Positions 1-7,752 of a stretch of DNA of 12,729 nt are shown piece after piece. This stretch comes from Bacillota bacterium (GTDB taxonomy: Bacteria > Bacillota > Bacilli > Bacillales_B > DSM-18226), in contig JAUZQA010000052.1 of assembly GCA_030705665.1 (NCBI GenBank), positions 1 to 12,729 on the forward strand, given 5' to 3'. How positions within the stretch are numbered: the stretch's first letter is position 1; every line of letters starts with the position of its first letter. The position numbers and the translations under genes are program-made. The notes under the pieces were generated by a model. That model saw only the letters and a list, made by a program, of their open reading frames with translations, had not been told where the DNA came from and did no database searches.

Positions 1-637
1 AGATGCTGCTCTCATACGCACTCTAGCTGTACCGGCTCCAATAGAAGCATTTATTGGGGAAAAAGTAGGTTATGGGGCAAGTTCGGGTCATAACGATTCG
101 ATGGGCATCCTGCGAATACAACTTGGAAAATGGAGCACCAGTCCTCAGAAAGGGGATGCTATAAAGCCCAAAAAAGAAACCATTGTGATTGAAACAAATA
201 TTGATGATATGAACCCTGAATGGGCCGGTTACCTCGTTCAGCGCCTTTTATCAATGGGCGCTATGGATGCATATGTAATACCCATTATCATGAAAAAGGG
301 CCGCCCGGGCTTGTTGCTGCGTGTTGCCTGCATAGCGGAGAAGCAAATGACCATCCAAGAGGAAATTGTTCGTCAGACCACAACCCTTGGAATGCGATTT
401 TATAAAACGGGAAGCTGGGGTGTTCCAAAAAAAATTGTCCAAATACCGACATCCCTTGGTGATATGCCGGTAAAGTTTGCTTTATTGGATGGTGAAATTG
501 TAAACGTGGCACCGGAATACGAGGCTTGCCGGGAAGCAGCTGAATCATTGGGTATTTCTGTAAAAAGTGCCTATCAAACCGTACTTGCGGAGGCTTTGGT
601 AAAATATCCATTCTCATCTAAACCGACAAATATATAA
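1..637 (+). CDS. larC: LarC, nickel-pincer cofactor insertase (3' part; 5' end outside window)
   Basis: LarC inserts nickel into the pyridinium bis-thiocarboxylate mononucleotide precursor in a CTP-dependent step, the last step in making the nickel-pincer cofactor of lactate racemase (family knowledge). The reading frame is open from base 2, so the gene starts upstream; 211 residues are visible of a family usually near 400. The visible part holds the family signatures: a GYGASSGHNDS stretch followed by ILRIQLG (bases about 68-127), then ETNIDDMNPE and IPIIMKKGRPG in the C-terminal LarC2 domain. In some lactobacilli LarC1 and LarC2 are joined by a programmed frameshift; here the join is read in one continuous frame. 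It ends just before a strong terminator and converges on the - strand cluster. larB and larE are not in the window and could lie upstream. Its presence supports nickel-pincer use by the LarA-like protein at 9830-11257. Confidence 0.9.
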   Translation, partial: DAALIRTLAVPAPIEAFIGEKVGYGASSGHNDSMGILRIQLGKWSTSPQKGDAIKPKKETIVIETNIDDMNPEWAGYLVQRLLSMGAMDAYVIPIIMKKGRPGLLLRVACIAEKQMTIQEEIVRQTTTLGMRFYKTGSWGVPKKIVQIPTSLGDMPVKFALLDGEIVNVAPEYEACREAAESLGISVKSAYQTVLAEALVKYPFSSKPTNI

Positions 638-680
638 AAAAGCAGGTGGATGATTAAATTGATCATCCACCTGCTTTTTT
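636..680. terminator. Bidirectional Rho-independent terminator between larC and the R2lox gene
   Basis: A perfect 14-bp inverted repeat (641-654 with 662-675, loop TAAATTG) is flanked by A5 on the left and T5 on the right, so the stem can extend to 19 bp. It can end + strand transcripts of larC (the larC stop codon overlaps it) and - strand transcripts coming from 772-1620. The remaining bases up to 771 hold no gene; only a short direct repeat ACGGGCATTAT (691-701 and 744-754) is visible. Confidence 0.9.
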
Positions 681-771
681 ACACATTAGTACGGGCATTA
701 TACATCCGCTATGGTTCCCTTGCTCGCTTGTTTTTCCACGGGCACGGGCATTATTCGATACCGGTGATATT

Positions 772-1620
772 TTACACTGTAACCGATACACCAAGTATAT
801 CTTTAAGTCTGCGTTCGAACATTTTGGTCACGCGTTCACGCCCCCGAACTTCCGGTGGTGTTGGGTATTCCTTGCCATCTACAATGATTGGCTGATCATA
901 GCGAACCAAAATAAGTGGAAGATATTCTTCGTAAACTGCACGAATACGCTTCGCATGCTCCGGTTTACGGGCAAACAGCTTCAGCATTCGAAGTCCGAAA
1001 CCGACATGACGTCCTTCGTCTTCCTTAATCCGGGCATATGCTTCAGCCAAACCAGGAAATAATTCTTTGCTTCCGAATACCGCTTGGAAAACATCATATC
1101 CAGTCATAGCTTGGACACCTTCGATAATCCCTTGATAATGGGTCAAACCTTCAACAAGTGCCGCTTCACGTTCCTCTTCTCCCAATTCAAGAGCAGCCAG
1201 CATTGTTCTCACACGATCATCGAGCTTCTCCTGTACCGCGTTTTTCACTGCAGGAATTCGCACACGACCAAGTACTTCTTTAAAATAGCGCATGAAAAAT
1301 TCCGTATGTTTAAATTCTTCAAGCAATTGAGTACTAAGGAATGCCTGTTGTTCTGTGGAAGCACCTAACATGATCCACGGGCAGAATTTTAATGCTACAT
1401 TTTCTTCTGCATCTAAAAATCCTGTACAGAAATGAATAAGATAACCTTTTAGATCCTCATTTAACTCTTCAAAATCTTTTCTATCCTGGCTGAGATCAAT
1501 AGCAGCTGGATCCCAGGTGCCGAAACGAATCGCTTTTCGATATAAATCCCATGCTACTTCATCAGTCGTCTTATCCAGACTAGGTATTAGCTCTTCATTC
1601 AAATTTGAATTCTCAGACAT
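772..1620 (-). CDS. R2-like ligand-binding oxidase (R2lox), ferritin-like di-metal protein
   Basis: This 282-residue protein has the six metal-ligand pattern of the ribonucleotide reductase R2/R2lox ferritin-like fold: E72 (in DAEEN), E102 and H105 (in EEFKH), E167 (in IIEGV), E202 and H205 (in DEGRH). R2lox proteins assemble a Mn/Fe centre, bind a long-chain ligand and form a Val-Tyr ether crosslink (family knowledge). The crosslink partners appear present: V75, three residues after the first Glu, and Y162, five before the fourth ligand. No radical-chain R2 C-terminus or partner R1 gene is seen, so a class I reductase subunit is less likely. The ATG start is preceded by AGGAGGAAATTAAT. It lies downstream of the UbiD gene but behind a terminator (1682-1732), so it may have its own promoter; none was recognised. 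The cellular role of R2lox proteins is unsettled, and any link to the acid pathway here is inference. Confidence 0.82.
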   Translation of the reverse strand: MSENSNLNEELIPSLDKTTDEVAWDLYRKAIRFGTWDPAAIDLSQDRKDFEELNEDLKGYLIHFCTGFLDAEENVALKFCPWIMLGASTEQQAFLSTQLLEEFKHTEFFMRYFKEVLGRVRIPAVKNAVQEKLDDRVRTMLAALELGEEEREAALVEGLTHYQGIIEGVQAMTGYDVFQAVFGSKELFPGLAEAYARIKEDEGRHVGFGLRMLKLFARKPEHAKRIRAVYEEYLPLILVRYDQPIIVDGKEYPTPPEVRGRERVTKMFERRLKDILGVSVTV

Positions 1621-1681
1621 ATTAATTTCCTCCTGTTTCTGAATGTGAATTTAAACACTTGATTCAATACCTTTTATATCT

Positions 1682-1732
1682 AAAAAAGTTGCCAGAGATA
1701 TACCGTTTTATGGATTAAAACATGGACAACTT
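1682..1732 (-). terminator. Probable Rho-independent terminator after the UbiD-family gene
   Basis: On the - strand AAGTTGTCC (1732-1724) can pair with GGCAACTT (1693-1686, one bulged base), with an inner hairpin GTTTTA-N5-TAAAAC, and the stem runs into a T6 tract (1687-1682). It would end transcription from the UbiD gene about 90 bases after its stop codon. The rest of the 1621-1824 gap shows only the R2lox ribosome binding site. Confidence 0.65.
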
Positions 1733-1824
1733 CTTTATTCTGATGTCCTTGATGTCACTCTCCTTAAAACCTGCAGCTTATCTAACTAAAAGTGATTGCA
1801 TATACCATTACAAGCAGGAATACA

Positions 1825-3207
1825 CTATTCTAAGTGTTCGGATTTAATCACAGCCTCCGGATTCACATAATCCTCAGTATTCAATTCATCAAACCCTGGA
1901 ATATGCACCCGCAAATAACGCATTGGTTCACTGTTTAATGGTACCGTACAATCCAGCCCCATTTTTGAACCTACACCTTTATCTGTAGAAGGATCCAATT
2001 TTGACCCTTGAGAACCGTGGACAAGAACCAAATCTTTTTCGGCTTGAAAACGGGTTGCAACCGCCCACTCTACTTCCTCCATTTTAAAAATATCGACTTC
2101 CTCATCAACAACAACGACATGTTTAATATCAAAGCTGTTTGCAAGGGCTGCAATTATTGCATTTTTCCCCTCACCATCATTTCTTTTTTTAATAGAAACA
2201 ATGGCATGATAGCGACAGGTTCCTCCTGGGCTCATATGGACTGCCTTCACACTTGGAACCGTTTGCCGAATGGTTTGGAGCAGACTTGCCTCCCGTGGAA
2301 TACCTCCCAATAAAAGATGCTCGTAGCCAGCAGGTACAATCGTATAAAAAATTGGATTATTCCTGTGTGTAATAGCAGTGATTTGAACAACTTCTTTTTC
2401 ACTGCGTGGTCCATAATATTTCGGAAATTCGCCAAACGGTCCCTCCGGCTCACGAACATGAGGCAGGATCTTGCCCTCCAATACAATTTCAGCAGATGCT
2501 GGAACGTCAATATCCACGGTTTCACAGCGAACGACTTCCAATGGCTCGCCCTTTAAAGAACCGGCAATCTCTAATTCATCCACACCAAATGGGGTACTCG
2601 CTTGTGAAGCCAGTAAAGTTACCGGATCCACTCCTATCGCTATTGCACACTCAAGCGCCCGCCCGGCTTCCTCCGCCTGCTTGTATAGATGAAAAGCATG
2701 ACGAGGAAGAAGCAAGATCCCAAGCTTGTCCTTTCCGGAAACTTGGAGACGATGTATAGAAACGTTTTGCTTTCTCGTTTCCGGATCACGAACAATAAAC
2801 AATCCTGCTGTAATATAGTTGCCTGAATCCTTCTCATGGTGTACAGGAATCGGTAACATCTTCATCAAATCAATATCTTCGAGGATGATATTTTCCTTAA
2901 CAGGAGCCTTTTTAGAATCCACTAATTGACATGGTGTTGGAGAGGCCATGGCTTCTGTAAACTTTGGAATAACTCCGTATTGATCCGTTTCCAGAGCTTC
3001 TGCAAAATCTTCACGGCTGGAACAAATGCCAGAGACGACGGGGATTGAATAGTTTTCAACTTCAGTAAAATAGGTTGCTTTTTTCCCGTCCAGTTTTTTG
3101 CTAACTGCTGCAAGCTCATACTGTAAGCTTACATTTTTATTAATTACTGCTAAACGGCCCTTTGATTGGAGATGCTGGAGCCACGTCCGGAATGTTTTTG
3201 CTTTCAT
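1825..3207 (-). CDS. UbiD-family prenyl-FMN-dependent (de)carboxylase
   Basis: UbiD enzymes use prenylated FMN for reversible decarboxylation of aromatic or alpha,beta-unsaturated acids in the cytoplasm (family knowledge). The 460-residue length is typical. The catalytic Glu-Arg-Glu triad is visible as R153 (in NVSIHR) with E255 and E260 (in EPEGPFGE), the same five-residue spacing as in ferulate decarboxylase Fdc1. N148, five residues before the Arg, and H170 fit the metal and phosphate ligand positions. The ATG is preceded by AGGAGGAAATT. The gene has its own sigma-54-type promoter and upstream activator site, shared in design with the promoter of the ferredoxin operon, while its cofactor would come from the UbiX gene at 7753-8331. 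No BsdD-type small subunit is present, unlike the Bacillus vanillate decarboxylase operon. The substrate cannot be predicted. Confidence 0.92.
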   Translation of the reverse strand: MKAKTFRTWLQHLQSKGRLAVINKNVSLQYELAAVSKKLDGKKATYFTEVENYSIPVVSGICSSREDFAEALETDQYGVIPKFTEAMASPTPCQLVDSKKAPVKENIILEDIDLMKMLPIPVHHEKDSGNYITAGLFIVRDPETRKQNVSIHRLQVSGKDKLGILLLPRHAFHLYKQAEEAGRALECAIAIGVDPVTLLASQASTPFGVDELEIAGSLKGEPLEVVRCETVDIDVPASAEIVLEGKILPHVREPEGPFGEFPKYYGPRSEKEVVQITAITHRNNPIFYTIVPAGYEHLLLGGIPREASLLQTIRQTVPSVKAVHMSPGGTCRYHAIVSIKKRNDGEGKNAIIAALANSFDIKHVVVVDEEVDIFKMEEVEWAVATRFQAEKDLVLVHGSQGSKLDPSTDKGVGSKMGLDCTVPLNSEPMRYLRVHIPGFDELNTEDYVNPEAVIKSEHLE

Positions 3208-3225
3208 AAAAAATTTCCTCCTAAA

Positions 3226-3241
3226 ATGAAAAGGTTTTCAT
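3226..3241 (-). other. Short hairpin at the predicted 5' end of the UbiD-gene transcript
   Basis: ATGAAAA-GG-TTTTCAT (+ strand) forms a 7-bp stem with a 2-base spacer. It lies around the predicted sigma-54 start (about 3239) and just upstream of the ribosome binding site. It could be a 5' stabilising hairpin or a chance palindrome. Confidence 0.3.
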
Positions 3242-3250
3242 CTAAATATT

Positions 3251-3267
3251 GCAAGTTTTATGCCCAC
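3251..3267 (-). promoter_or_regulatory. Sigma-54 (SigL) -24/-12 promoter of the UbiD-family gene
   Basis: The - strand reads GTGGGCATAAAACTTGC from 3267 to 3251. The GG (3264-3263) and GC (3252-3251) are separated by exactly ten bases as required for sigma-54, and the -12 element TTGC is perfect. The -24 element GGGCAT differs from TGGCAC at two places. The predicted start is near 3239, giving a leader of about 30 bases with the ribosome binding site. The call is strengthened by close likeness to the promoter at 11964-11979 and by a shared upstream site at the same distance. Confidence 0.75.
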
Positions 3268-3317
3268 TGTTAATTCATGTATAAAGATGTCGATATAGAC
3301 TACTTAACTCCCAAATG

Positions 3318-3345
3318 TGGTTCCTTTATACACCGTTATGGAACT
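3318..3345 (-). promoter_or_regulatory. Upstream activator site of the UbiD-gene promoter (enhancer-binding protein site)
   Basis: On the + strand TGGT (3318-3321) is followed after 8 bases by ACACC (3330-3334) and, after GTTAT, GGAACT (3340-3345). The same words at the same spacing occur upstream of the ferredoxin gene (12031-12058). GTTCC (3320-3324) and GGAAC (3340-3344) also form an inverted repeat. The site lies about 91-106 bases before the predicted start, typical for a sigma-54 activator, and its end touches the stop codon of the LctP-type gene (3345-3347). Confidence 0.65.
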
Positions 3346-4910
3346 CAACTGGTTTGACTTAATTTCCATATCACCATTACCCCCATGGCTATAAGGGGAA
3401 TTACGAAACTAAAAGCAAAGATTTTTCTAAGAAGAATGGATTCGGAACCCGATGCCAATCCGGAGGATTTGACTGCTACTTCAAGCGCCTGTGGAGCAAG
3501 CATCTTTCCTCCTACCGCCGCCACGGCAAATCCGGCCGCAATTCCCACAACAGGCAAATGTGTAATCTGGGCTGCATACGATTGTAATCCGCCAAACAGA
3601 GCGATTGAAGCTGCATTGCTTCCTGTTAGGAAAGTTCCGAGCCATCCCATAAGTGGGGCGACCACCATATATCCGTCTGCCAAATTTCTAAATGGATAGG
3701 AAAGTGTACCGGAGATACCGCTGTAAACCAGTAAAAATCCAACAGATGAGATCATTGATAGATTAAAAGCTACCATCCCCACTGAACGCAAGGAAGAGAA
3801 TAACAACCTAAACCAGGCACGCAAACCTATTCCGGATGTTAAAGCTGTTAATAATGAAGTCAAAATAATGGCAGTTCCCGGTGAAGCCAGAATGGTACTT
3901 TTCCAGGTGATGGACATTGAGCCATTACCAAATGGAGGTTCAGTTATAATTCTGTGGTCTAAAAAAGGAATAGGCCAATTTGTGCCTGCCCTGCCTAAAG
4001 CCGTTTGCAGCCCGGGAATGTTCCAGACGGAAACACACACAGTCAACAGCACAAAAGGCCACCAGCTTCTTACCCAATCTTTAACTGACCGCTCACCAGT
4101 ATAAATTCCTTGTTTTTTAGACAAAAGGAAAATCACAACAATGTAGGTGATTGCACCAATAATCGCTCCTAAATACGGAGAAATGTAAAGTATGCTTAAC
4201 AGAGTAGCCGCTGCATAACTGCAGCCCCCAATGATGATCTCTTTATAAAACCTTCGAACTGATTGCAGACCACATGTAGCCAAACAGGTAATGAAAGGAG
4301 CTGCAATGGCAGGAATGAAATCAAAGATAACCATTTGCGTGATCGTTTGCGGTAATGGCTGCTGTGTCACCTTTGCAAGAAGCAATACCGGAACCCCTAC
4401 GGCCCCAAATACAGCTGGAATGGCGCTGGAAGATAGGGTTGCAATGGCACTTTTCTTCGGTTCTACGCCTACTTGCACCAAAAGGGCGGTAACAATTGCG
4501 ACGGGAGCTAAAAATCCTGCTGTGCTGTCAATAAAAGCGGTCAACCCAAACCCGATCAACAGCACTTTCCATTCAATCCCTTTTTCCTCAAGCTTCAACG
4601 TATCTTTAATGGAATCTATATATCCGCATTTCTCAGCCACCTTAAACAAAAAAATGGAACTCCAAATCATATAAAATAGCGGAAAAAGCGCGAAAAGAAT
4701 GCCGTAAAAAATAGTGCCGCCAATTATTGGAATTGGCATTTTCCATACGGCCCCTGAAAGTCCAGCGGTCAGAATCAAGACCAAACCGTACGTAAATGCA
4801 GGTTTTATCCATCCCGTCACAAGCAGCAGGCAAAGGATAAATAATGGGAGCACTCCCAACAGTACTGACCATCCAATCGGGGTAATTGGTGTGTAGGTTT
4901 GTGTAAACAT
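3345..4910 (-). CDS. LctP-family (lactate/glycolate permease-type) membrane transporter, divergent
   Basis: This 521-residue, very hydrophobic protein has many membrane segments and no signal peptide separate from the first helix. It matches the L-lactate permease family at several conserved places: AGFLAPVAI (131-139), IPAVFGAVGVP (164-174), LTGSNAASIALFGGLQ (428-443) and GGKMLAPQ (467-474). Characterised members import lactate or glycolate with protons (family knowledge). The usual EGxAGFGTPVAI motif reads DSTAGFLAPVAI here, so substrate choice may differ; another hydroxy- or short-chain acid is an inference from context. The ATG is preceded by GAGGTGA at good spacing. It lies 145 bases downstream of the alcohol dehydrogenase gene behind two hairpins, so it may be expressed by read-through or from an unseen promoter. 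Its 3' end overlaps the UbiD-gene activator site. Confidence 0.8.
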   Translation of the reverse strand: MFTQTYTPITPIGWSVLLGVLPLFILCLLLVTGWIKPAFTYGLVLILTAGLSGAVWKMPIPIIGGTIFYGILFALFPLFYMIWSSIFLFKVAEKCGYIDSIKDTLKLEEKGIEWKVLLIGFGLTAFIDSTAGFLAPVAIVTALLVQVGVEPKKSAIATLSSSAIPAVFGAVGVPVLLLAKVTQQPLPQTITQMVIFDFIPAIAAPFITCLATCGLQSVRRFYKEIIIGGCSYAAATLLSILYISPYLGAIIGAITYIVVIFLLSKKQGIYTGERSVKDWVRSWWPFVLLTVCVSVWNIPGLQTALGRAGTNWPIPFLDHRIITEPPFGNGSMSITWKSTILASPGTAIILTSLLTALTSGIGLRAWFRLLFSSLRSVGMVAFNLSMISSVGFLLVYSGISGTLSYPFRNLADGYMVVAPLMGWLGTFLTGSNAASIALFGGLQSYAAQITHLPVVGIAAGFAVAAVGGKMLAPQALEVAVKSSGLASGSESILLRKIFAFSFVIPLIAMGVMVIWKLSQTS

Positions 4911-4945
4911 GTTGATTCACCTCGGCTCACAAATAAATGAATAAA

Positions 4946-4979
4946 AGCAATACCAACAATAAACCTTGCTGGTATTGCT
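4946..4979 (-). terminator. Hairpin with T-rich tail between the alcohol dehydrogenase and LctP-type genes
   Basis: AGCAATACCA (4946-4955) and TGGTATTGCT (4970-4979) are perfect 10-bp arms with a 14-base loop. On the - strand the hairpin is followed by TTTTATTCATTTATT. This could be a weak terminator or attenuator after the alcohol dehydrogenase gene that lowers LctP-type gene expression. Confidence 0.5.
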
Positions 4980-4993
4980 CTATTTACTTTTGG

Positions 4994-5047
4994 CTGCTTA
5001 CGCATTTTCCTTTTTGTCCAAAAAATCTTCTTTTTGGCCGTAAGCAG
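4994..5047 (-). other. Nested hairpin directly after the alcohol dehydrogenase gene
   Basis: Outer arms CTGCTTACG (4994-5002) and CGTAAGCAG (5039-5047) enclose a second inverted repeat CCAAAAA-N6-TTTTTGG (5018-5037). The structure begins 8 bases after the stop codon. It lacks a T-tract on the - strand, so an mRNA 3'-end or processing structure is more likely than a simple terminator. Confidence 0.45.
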
Positions 5048-5055
5048 ATTTCCCA

Positions 5056-6234
5056 TTATAAAATTGATTCTAATAGGTTTATAATTTCTTCTTCGGAAGG
5101 CTGGCGCGGGTTAAATTTCATCATCCCGCTCTTGAATGAATCCTTAGCGATATCGACTAGCTTCTCCTTCATTACTCCAACCTGGCTAAGACAAATTGGC
5201 AGCCCAATATCCTCAACTATCTTTGCAACAGCAGCACCCGCTTGAAGAGACAGTTCTTTCTCGTTTTCACCGTTTACCCCCAGCAGTTTGCCAATCATTG
5301 CCGCTTTTTCCGGACGGACAGGCGCATTGAATTCAACCACCTTTGGCAAGAGGAGGCCGATCGCAACACCATGCGGAACATGACAATGTCCAGAAAGGGC
5401 TGCACCAATGGCATGGGTGAGTCCTAAAAATCCATTGTTAAATGCCATCCCTGCAAGCAAGCTACCATGTGACATCCCGATTCGCGCTTCGACATCCCCA
5501 CCCTGCTCGACTGCGCGGCGCAGATGCTTGTTTACAGTACGGATTCCTTCAACAGCCCAAGCATCGGATGCGGGGCTTGATCCGAGAGAGAAATAAGTTT
5601 CAATCCCGTGTGCCAGGGCATCAATACCGGAAGCGGCTGTCATCTTTGCAGGTAAACTCATCGTCAAGGCAGGATCGACAATCGCAATCGTCGCTGCCAT
5701 GTGACGGCTTGTCACCGTTACCTTTACGTTATTTTGCCAATCAGAATACACGCCAAACATCGTCACCTCACTGCCGGTTCCAGAAGTAGTAGGAATGGCA
5801 ACAAGAGGAATATCCGAAGCAACCGGAACACGGTTTACTCCGGCATATTGTCCGATGTTTCCTCCGTTCGCAGCAACTACACGTATCCCCTTTGCCGTAT
5901 CAATTGGACTGCCTCCGCCGACCGCTACTATGCAGTCATATGATTTCTGGCGAAAAACTTCAACTCCGGAATCGATTGTTTCCAAGCTGGGATCGGGCTC
6001 TACACCTGTAAAAATATCAAATTTAATCTCTGTTGATTTCAATGAATCTACTAAAGGAGTGAGCAATCCAGCTGATTCGACACCTTTATCGGTTACTAAA
6101 AATACCTGCTTCACTTTAAGCTGTTGAAGTCTCTGCCCCAGTGCTGCCGCCTTTCCATATCCAAACTCAATAAGGGTCGGAAGATTAAATGAAAATTGAA
6201 AATTTGTTGCCTTTGCCAGTTGATCCACCGTCAC
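5056..6234 (-). CDS. Iron-containing (group III) alcohol dehydrogenase
   Basis: This 392-residue protein is the usual length for NAD(P)-dependent, iron-type alcohol dehydrogenases related to lactaldehyde reductase FucO and 1,3-propanediol dehydrogenase. The nucleotide-binding GGGSPID is at 106-112, and the metal ligands are visible as D205, H209, H274 and H288, with the same 4- and 14-residue spacings as FucO. D49 (in VTDKG) sits where an Asp favours NAD over NADP in FucO, so NAD use is likely (inference). The start is GTG at 6232-6234, supported by AGGAGGGG eight bases upstream; the next GTG two codons on is less well placed. It follows the aldehyde dehydrogenase gene by 26 bases in the same operon, which suggests an alcohol-to-aldehyde-to-acid sequence, or the reverse. 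The substrate is not predictable. Confidence 0.92.
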   Translation of the reverse strand: MTVDQLAKATNFQFSFNLPTLIEFGYGKAAALGQRLQQLKVKQVFLVTDKGVESAGLLTPLVDSLKSTEIKFDIFTGVEPDPSLETIDSGVEVFRQKSYDCIVAVGGGSPIDTAKGIRVVAANGGNIGQYAGVNRVPVASDIPLVAIPTTSGTGSEVTMFGVYSDWQNNVKVTVTSRHMAATIAIVDPALTMSLPAKMTAASGIDALAHGIETYFSLGSSPASDAWAVEGIRTVNKHLRRAVEQGGDVEARIGMSHGSLLAGMAFNNGFLGLTHAIGAALSGHCHVPHGVAIGLLLPKVVEFNAPVRPEKAAMIGKLLGVNGENEKELSLQAGAAVAKIVEDIGLPICLSQVGVMKEKLVDIAKDSFKSGMMKFNPRQPSEEEIINLLESIL

Positions 6235-6260
6235 GGTAATCCCCTCCTATTAATCTTTTA

Positions 6261-7727
6261 TTAATCAATTTCAAAATGAATGTGTTTTGTTTCACAATAT
6301 TCATTCAGTCCGTCAATTCCGCGGGTACGCCCCTGACCACTTTGCTTATAGCCGCCAAATTCCGCTTCCGGGAAGTTTTTATTATATGAATTAATCCAAA
6401 CCGTTCCTGCTTTAATTCCTTTAGACATTTTCATCGCACGGTTAACGTTTGTTGTCCAAACACCGGCAGCAAGTCCAAAATCAGAATCATTCGCCATTGC
6501 CATTGCTTCTTCATCAGTAGAGAACGACTGCACGGCAAGTACCGGGCCAAAGATTTCTTCCTTTACAACTCTGGATGAAGATGGCAGTTCATCAATAATT
6601 GTTGGTGCTAGATAGTAGCCCTTATCGTATTCTCCACCAGTTAAGCGTTCACCACCGGTAACGATTCTTCCTTCACTGCGGCCAATTTCGATATAATTTA
6701 GTACGATATCCAATTGGCTTTGCGAAACAACCGGGCCCATATCAGTAGTCTCAAGGATTCCATTGCCTACCTTCAGACTTTCCGCATACTGTTTTAAACC
6801 CGCAACCACTTCATCTTTAACAGATTCATGTACCAGCAATCTGGAGCCCGCAAAACAGGTTTGACCTGCCGAGTTAAAGATTGAGCGGCCGATGGTCGGA
6901 ATGGCCTTCTCTAAAATGGCATCTGCGAATACCACATTTGGCGATTTTCCACCTAATTCTAACGCCAACTTCTTAATATTACTTGTGGCCATTTCCATGA
7001 TGGTTTTGCCTGTGGAAGTATCACCGGTAAAGCTAATCATGTCGATTTTTTTGCTGGTTCCCATCGCTGCCCCAATCGAACGGCCAGGTCCTGTTACAAT
7101 GCTCACAATTCCTTTTGTGAAATCAGAAACTTGATCAATCAATTTGAAGATTTCCACCGAGATGGCCGGTGTAAGACTTGCAGGTTTTACAATCACGCCA
7201 TTACCTGCGGCCAAAGCAGGCGCTAATTCACGAACCATCAGAAGGGCCGGCCAATTCCATGGGCTAATAATCCCAATAACACCAATTGGCTCCTTAGCAA
7301 TGACGCCAAAATTATTTGGCTCCAGCTGAATCGAGCGGCCAAATACCGTGCGGGCAGCACCTGCAAAGTACTTTAACGTGTCGATACAGCCACCAATCTC
7401 GCCGCGTGCCTCATTAATCGTCTTTCCTTGTTCCATCGTCAGCACTCTGACAAGATGATCTTTGTTCTCTTCCATTTTTTGAGCCAATCCCAGTAACGCA
7501 TTATAACGGCGCTTTGGATTATAGCCCCAGTCACTATGATTAAACGCATGGTGAACGGTATCAATGGCATTTTCAACATCCTGAACTGTTGACTTTTGCG
7601 AATAGGCAACAACCTCCCCTGTGGCCGGGTTTTTAGATTCGATTAATTCTTTGGATGAAGATTCCGTCCATTCACCGTTTATATAATTGTAATAAACAGC
7701 TTGTTTTTGATTAACTATTGTTGTCAT
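6261..7727 (-). CDS. NAD(P)-dependent aldehyde dehydrogenase (ALDH superfamily)
   Basis: This 488-residue protein is a full-length ALDH oxidising an aldehyde to the acid. The catalytic cysteine is C291 (in SAGQTC), the general base E257 (in LELGG), the oxyanion Asn N158 (in SPWNW), the cofactor lysine K181 (in VKPAS), and the nucleotide-loop FTGDTSTG spans 233-240. The C-terminal motif EAEFGGYKQSG is of the betaine/phenylacetaldehyde dehydrogenase type; the substrate cannot be fixed. The ATG is preceded by GGAGAGGTG. It lies 25 bases after the UbiX gene and 26 before the alcohol dehydrogenase gene, so the three are almost surely one transcript. In this context it may handle an aldehyde made by the alcohol dehydrogenase. 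Confidence 0.94.
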   Translation of the reverse strand: MTTIVNQKQAVYYNYINGEWTESSSKELIESKNPATGEVVAYSQKSTVQDVENAIDTVHHAFNHSDWGYNPKRRYNALLGLAQKMEENKDHLVRVLTMEQGKTINEARGEIGGCIDTLKYFAGAARTVFGRSIQLEPNNFGVIAKEPIGVIGIISPWNWPALLMVRELAPALAAGNGVIVKPASLTPAISVEIFKLIDQVSDFTKGIVSIVTGPGRSIGAAMGTSKKIDMISFTGDTSTGKTIMEMATSNIKKLALELGGKSPNVVFADAILEKAIPTIGRSIFNSAGQTCFAGSRLLVHESVKDEVVAGLKQYAESLKVGNGILETTDMGPVVSQSQLDIVLNYIEIGRSEGRIVTGGERLTGGEYDKGYYLAPTIIDELPSSSRVVKEEIFGPVLAVQSFSTDEEAMAMANDSDFGLAAGVWTTNVNRAMKMSKGIKAGTVWINSYNKNFPEAEFGGYKQSGQGRTRGIDGLNEYCETKHIHFEID

Positions 7728-7752
7728 TTTCTACACCTCTCCAATCAATTTT

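Noticed and set aside
288..617. A 109-codon open frame on the - strand
   Set aside because: It is antisense to larC, whose family motifs are clear, and has no recognisable domain.
691..754. Direct repeat ACGGGCATTAT (691-701 and 744-754) as a mobile-element or CRISPR signal
   Set aside because: Only two short copies with no further array or flanking structure; likely chance or a small local duplication.
772..1620. Class I ribonucleotide reductase small subunit (NrdB/NrdF)
   Set aside because: No NrdA/NrdE or NrdI gene nearby, short length, and the Val/Tyr crosslink positions fit R2lox better.
4291..4674. A 127-codon open frame on the + strand
   Set aside because: It is fully antisense to the conserved LctP-type gene, has no ribosome binding site, and its composition is that expected of a shadow frame.
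4911..5055. A sigma-54 promoter or riboswitch before the LctP-type gene
   Set aside because: No GG-N10-GC pair with acceptable -24/-12 elements was found on the - strand, and the hairpins do not match a riboswitch I recognise.
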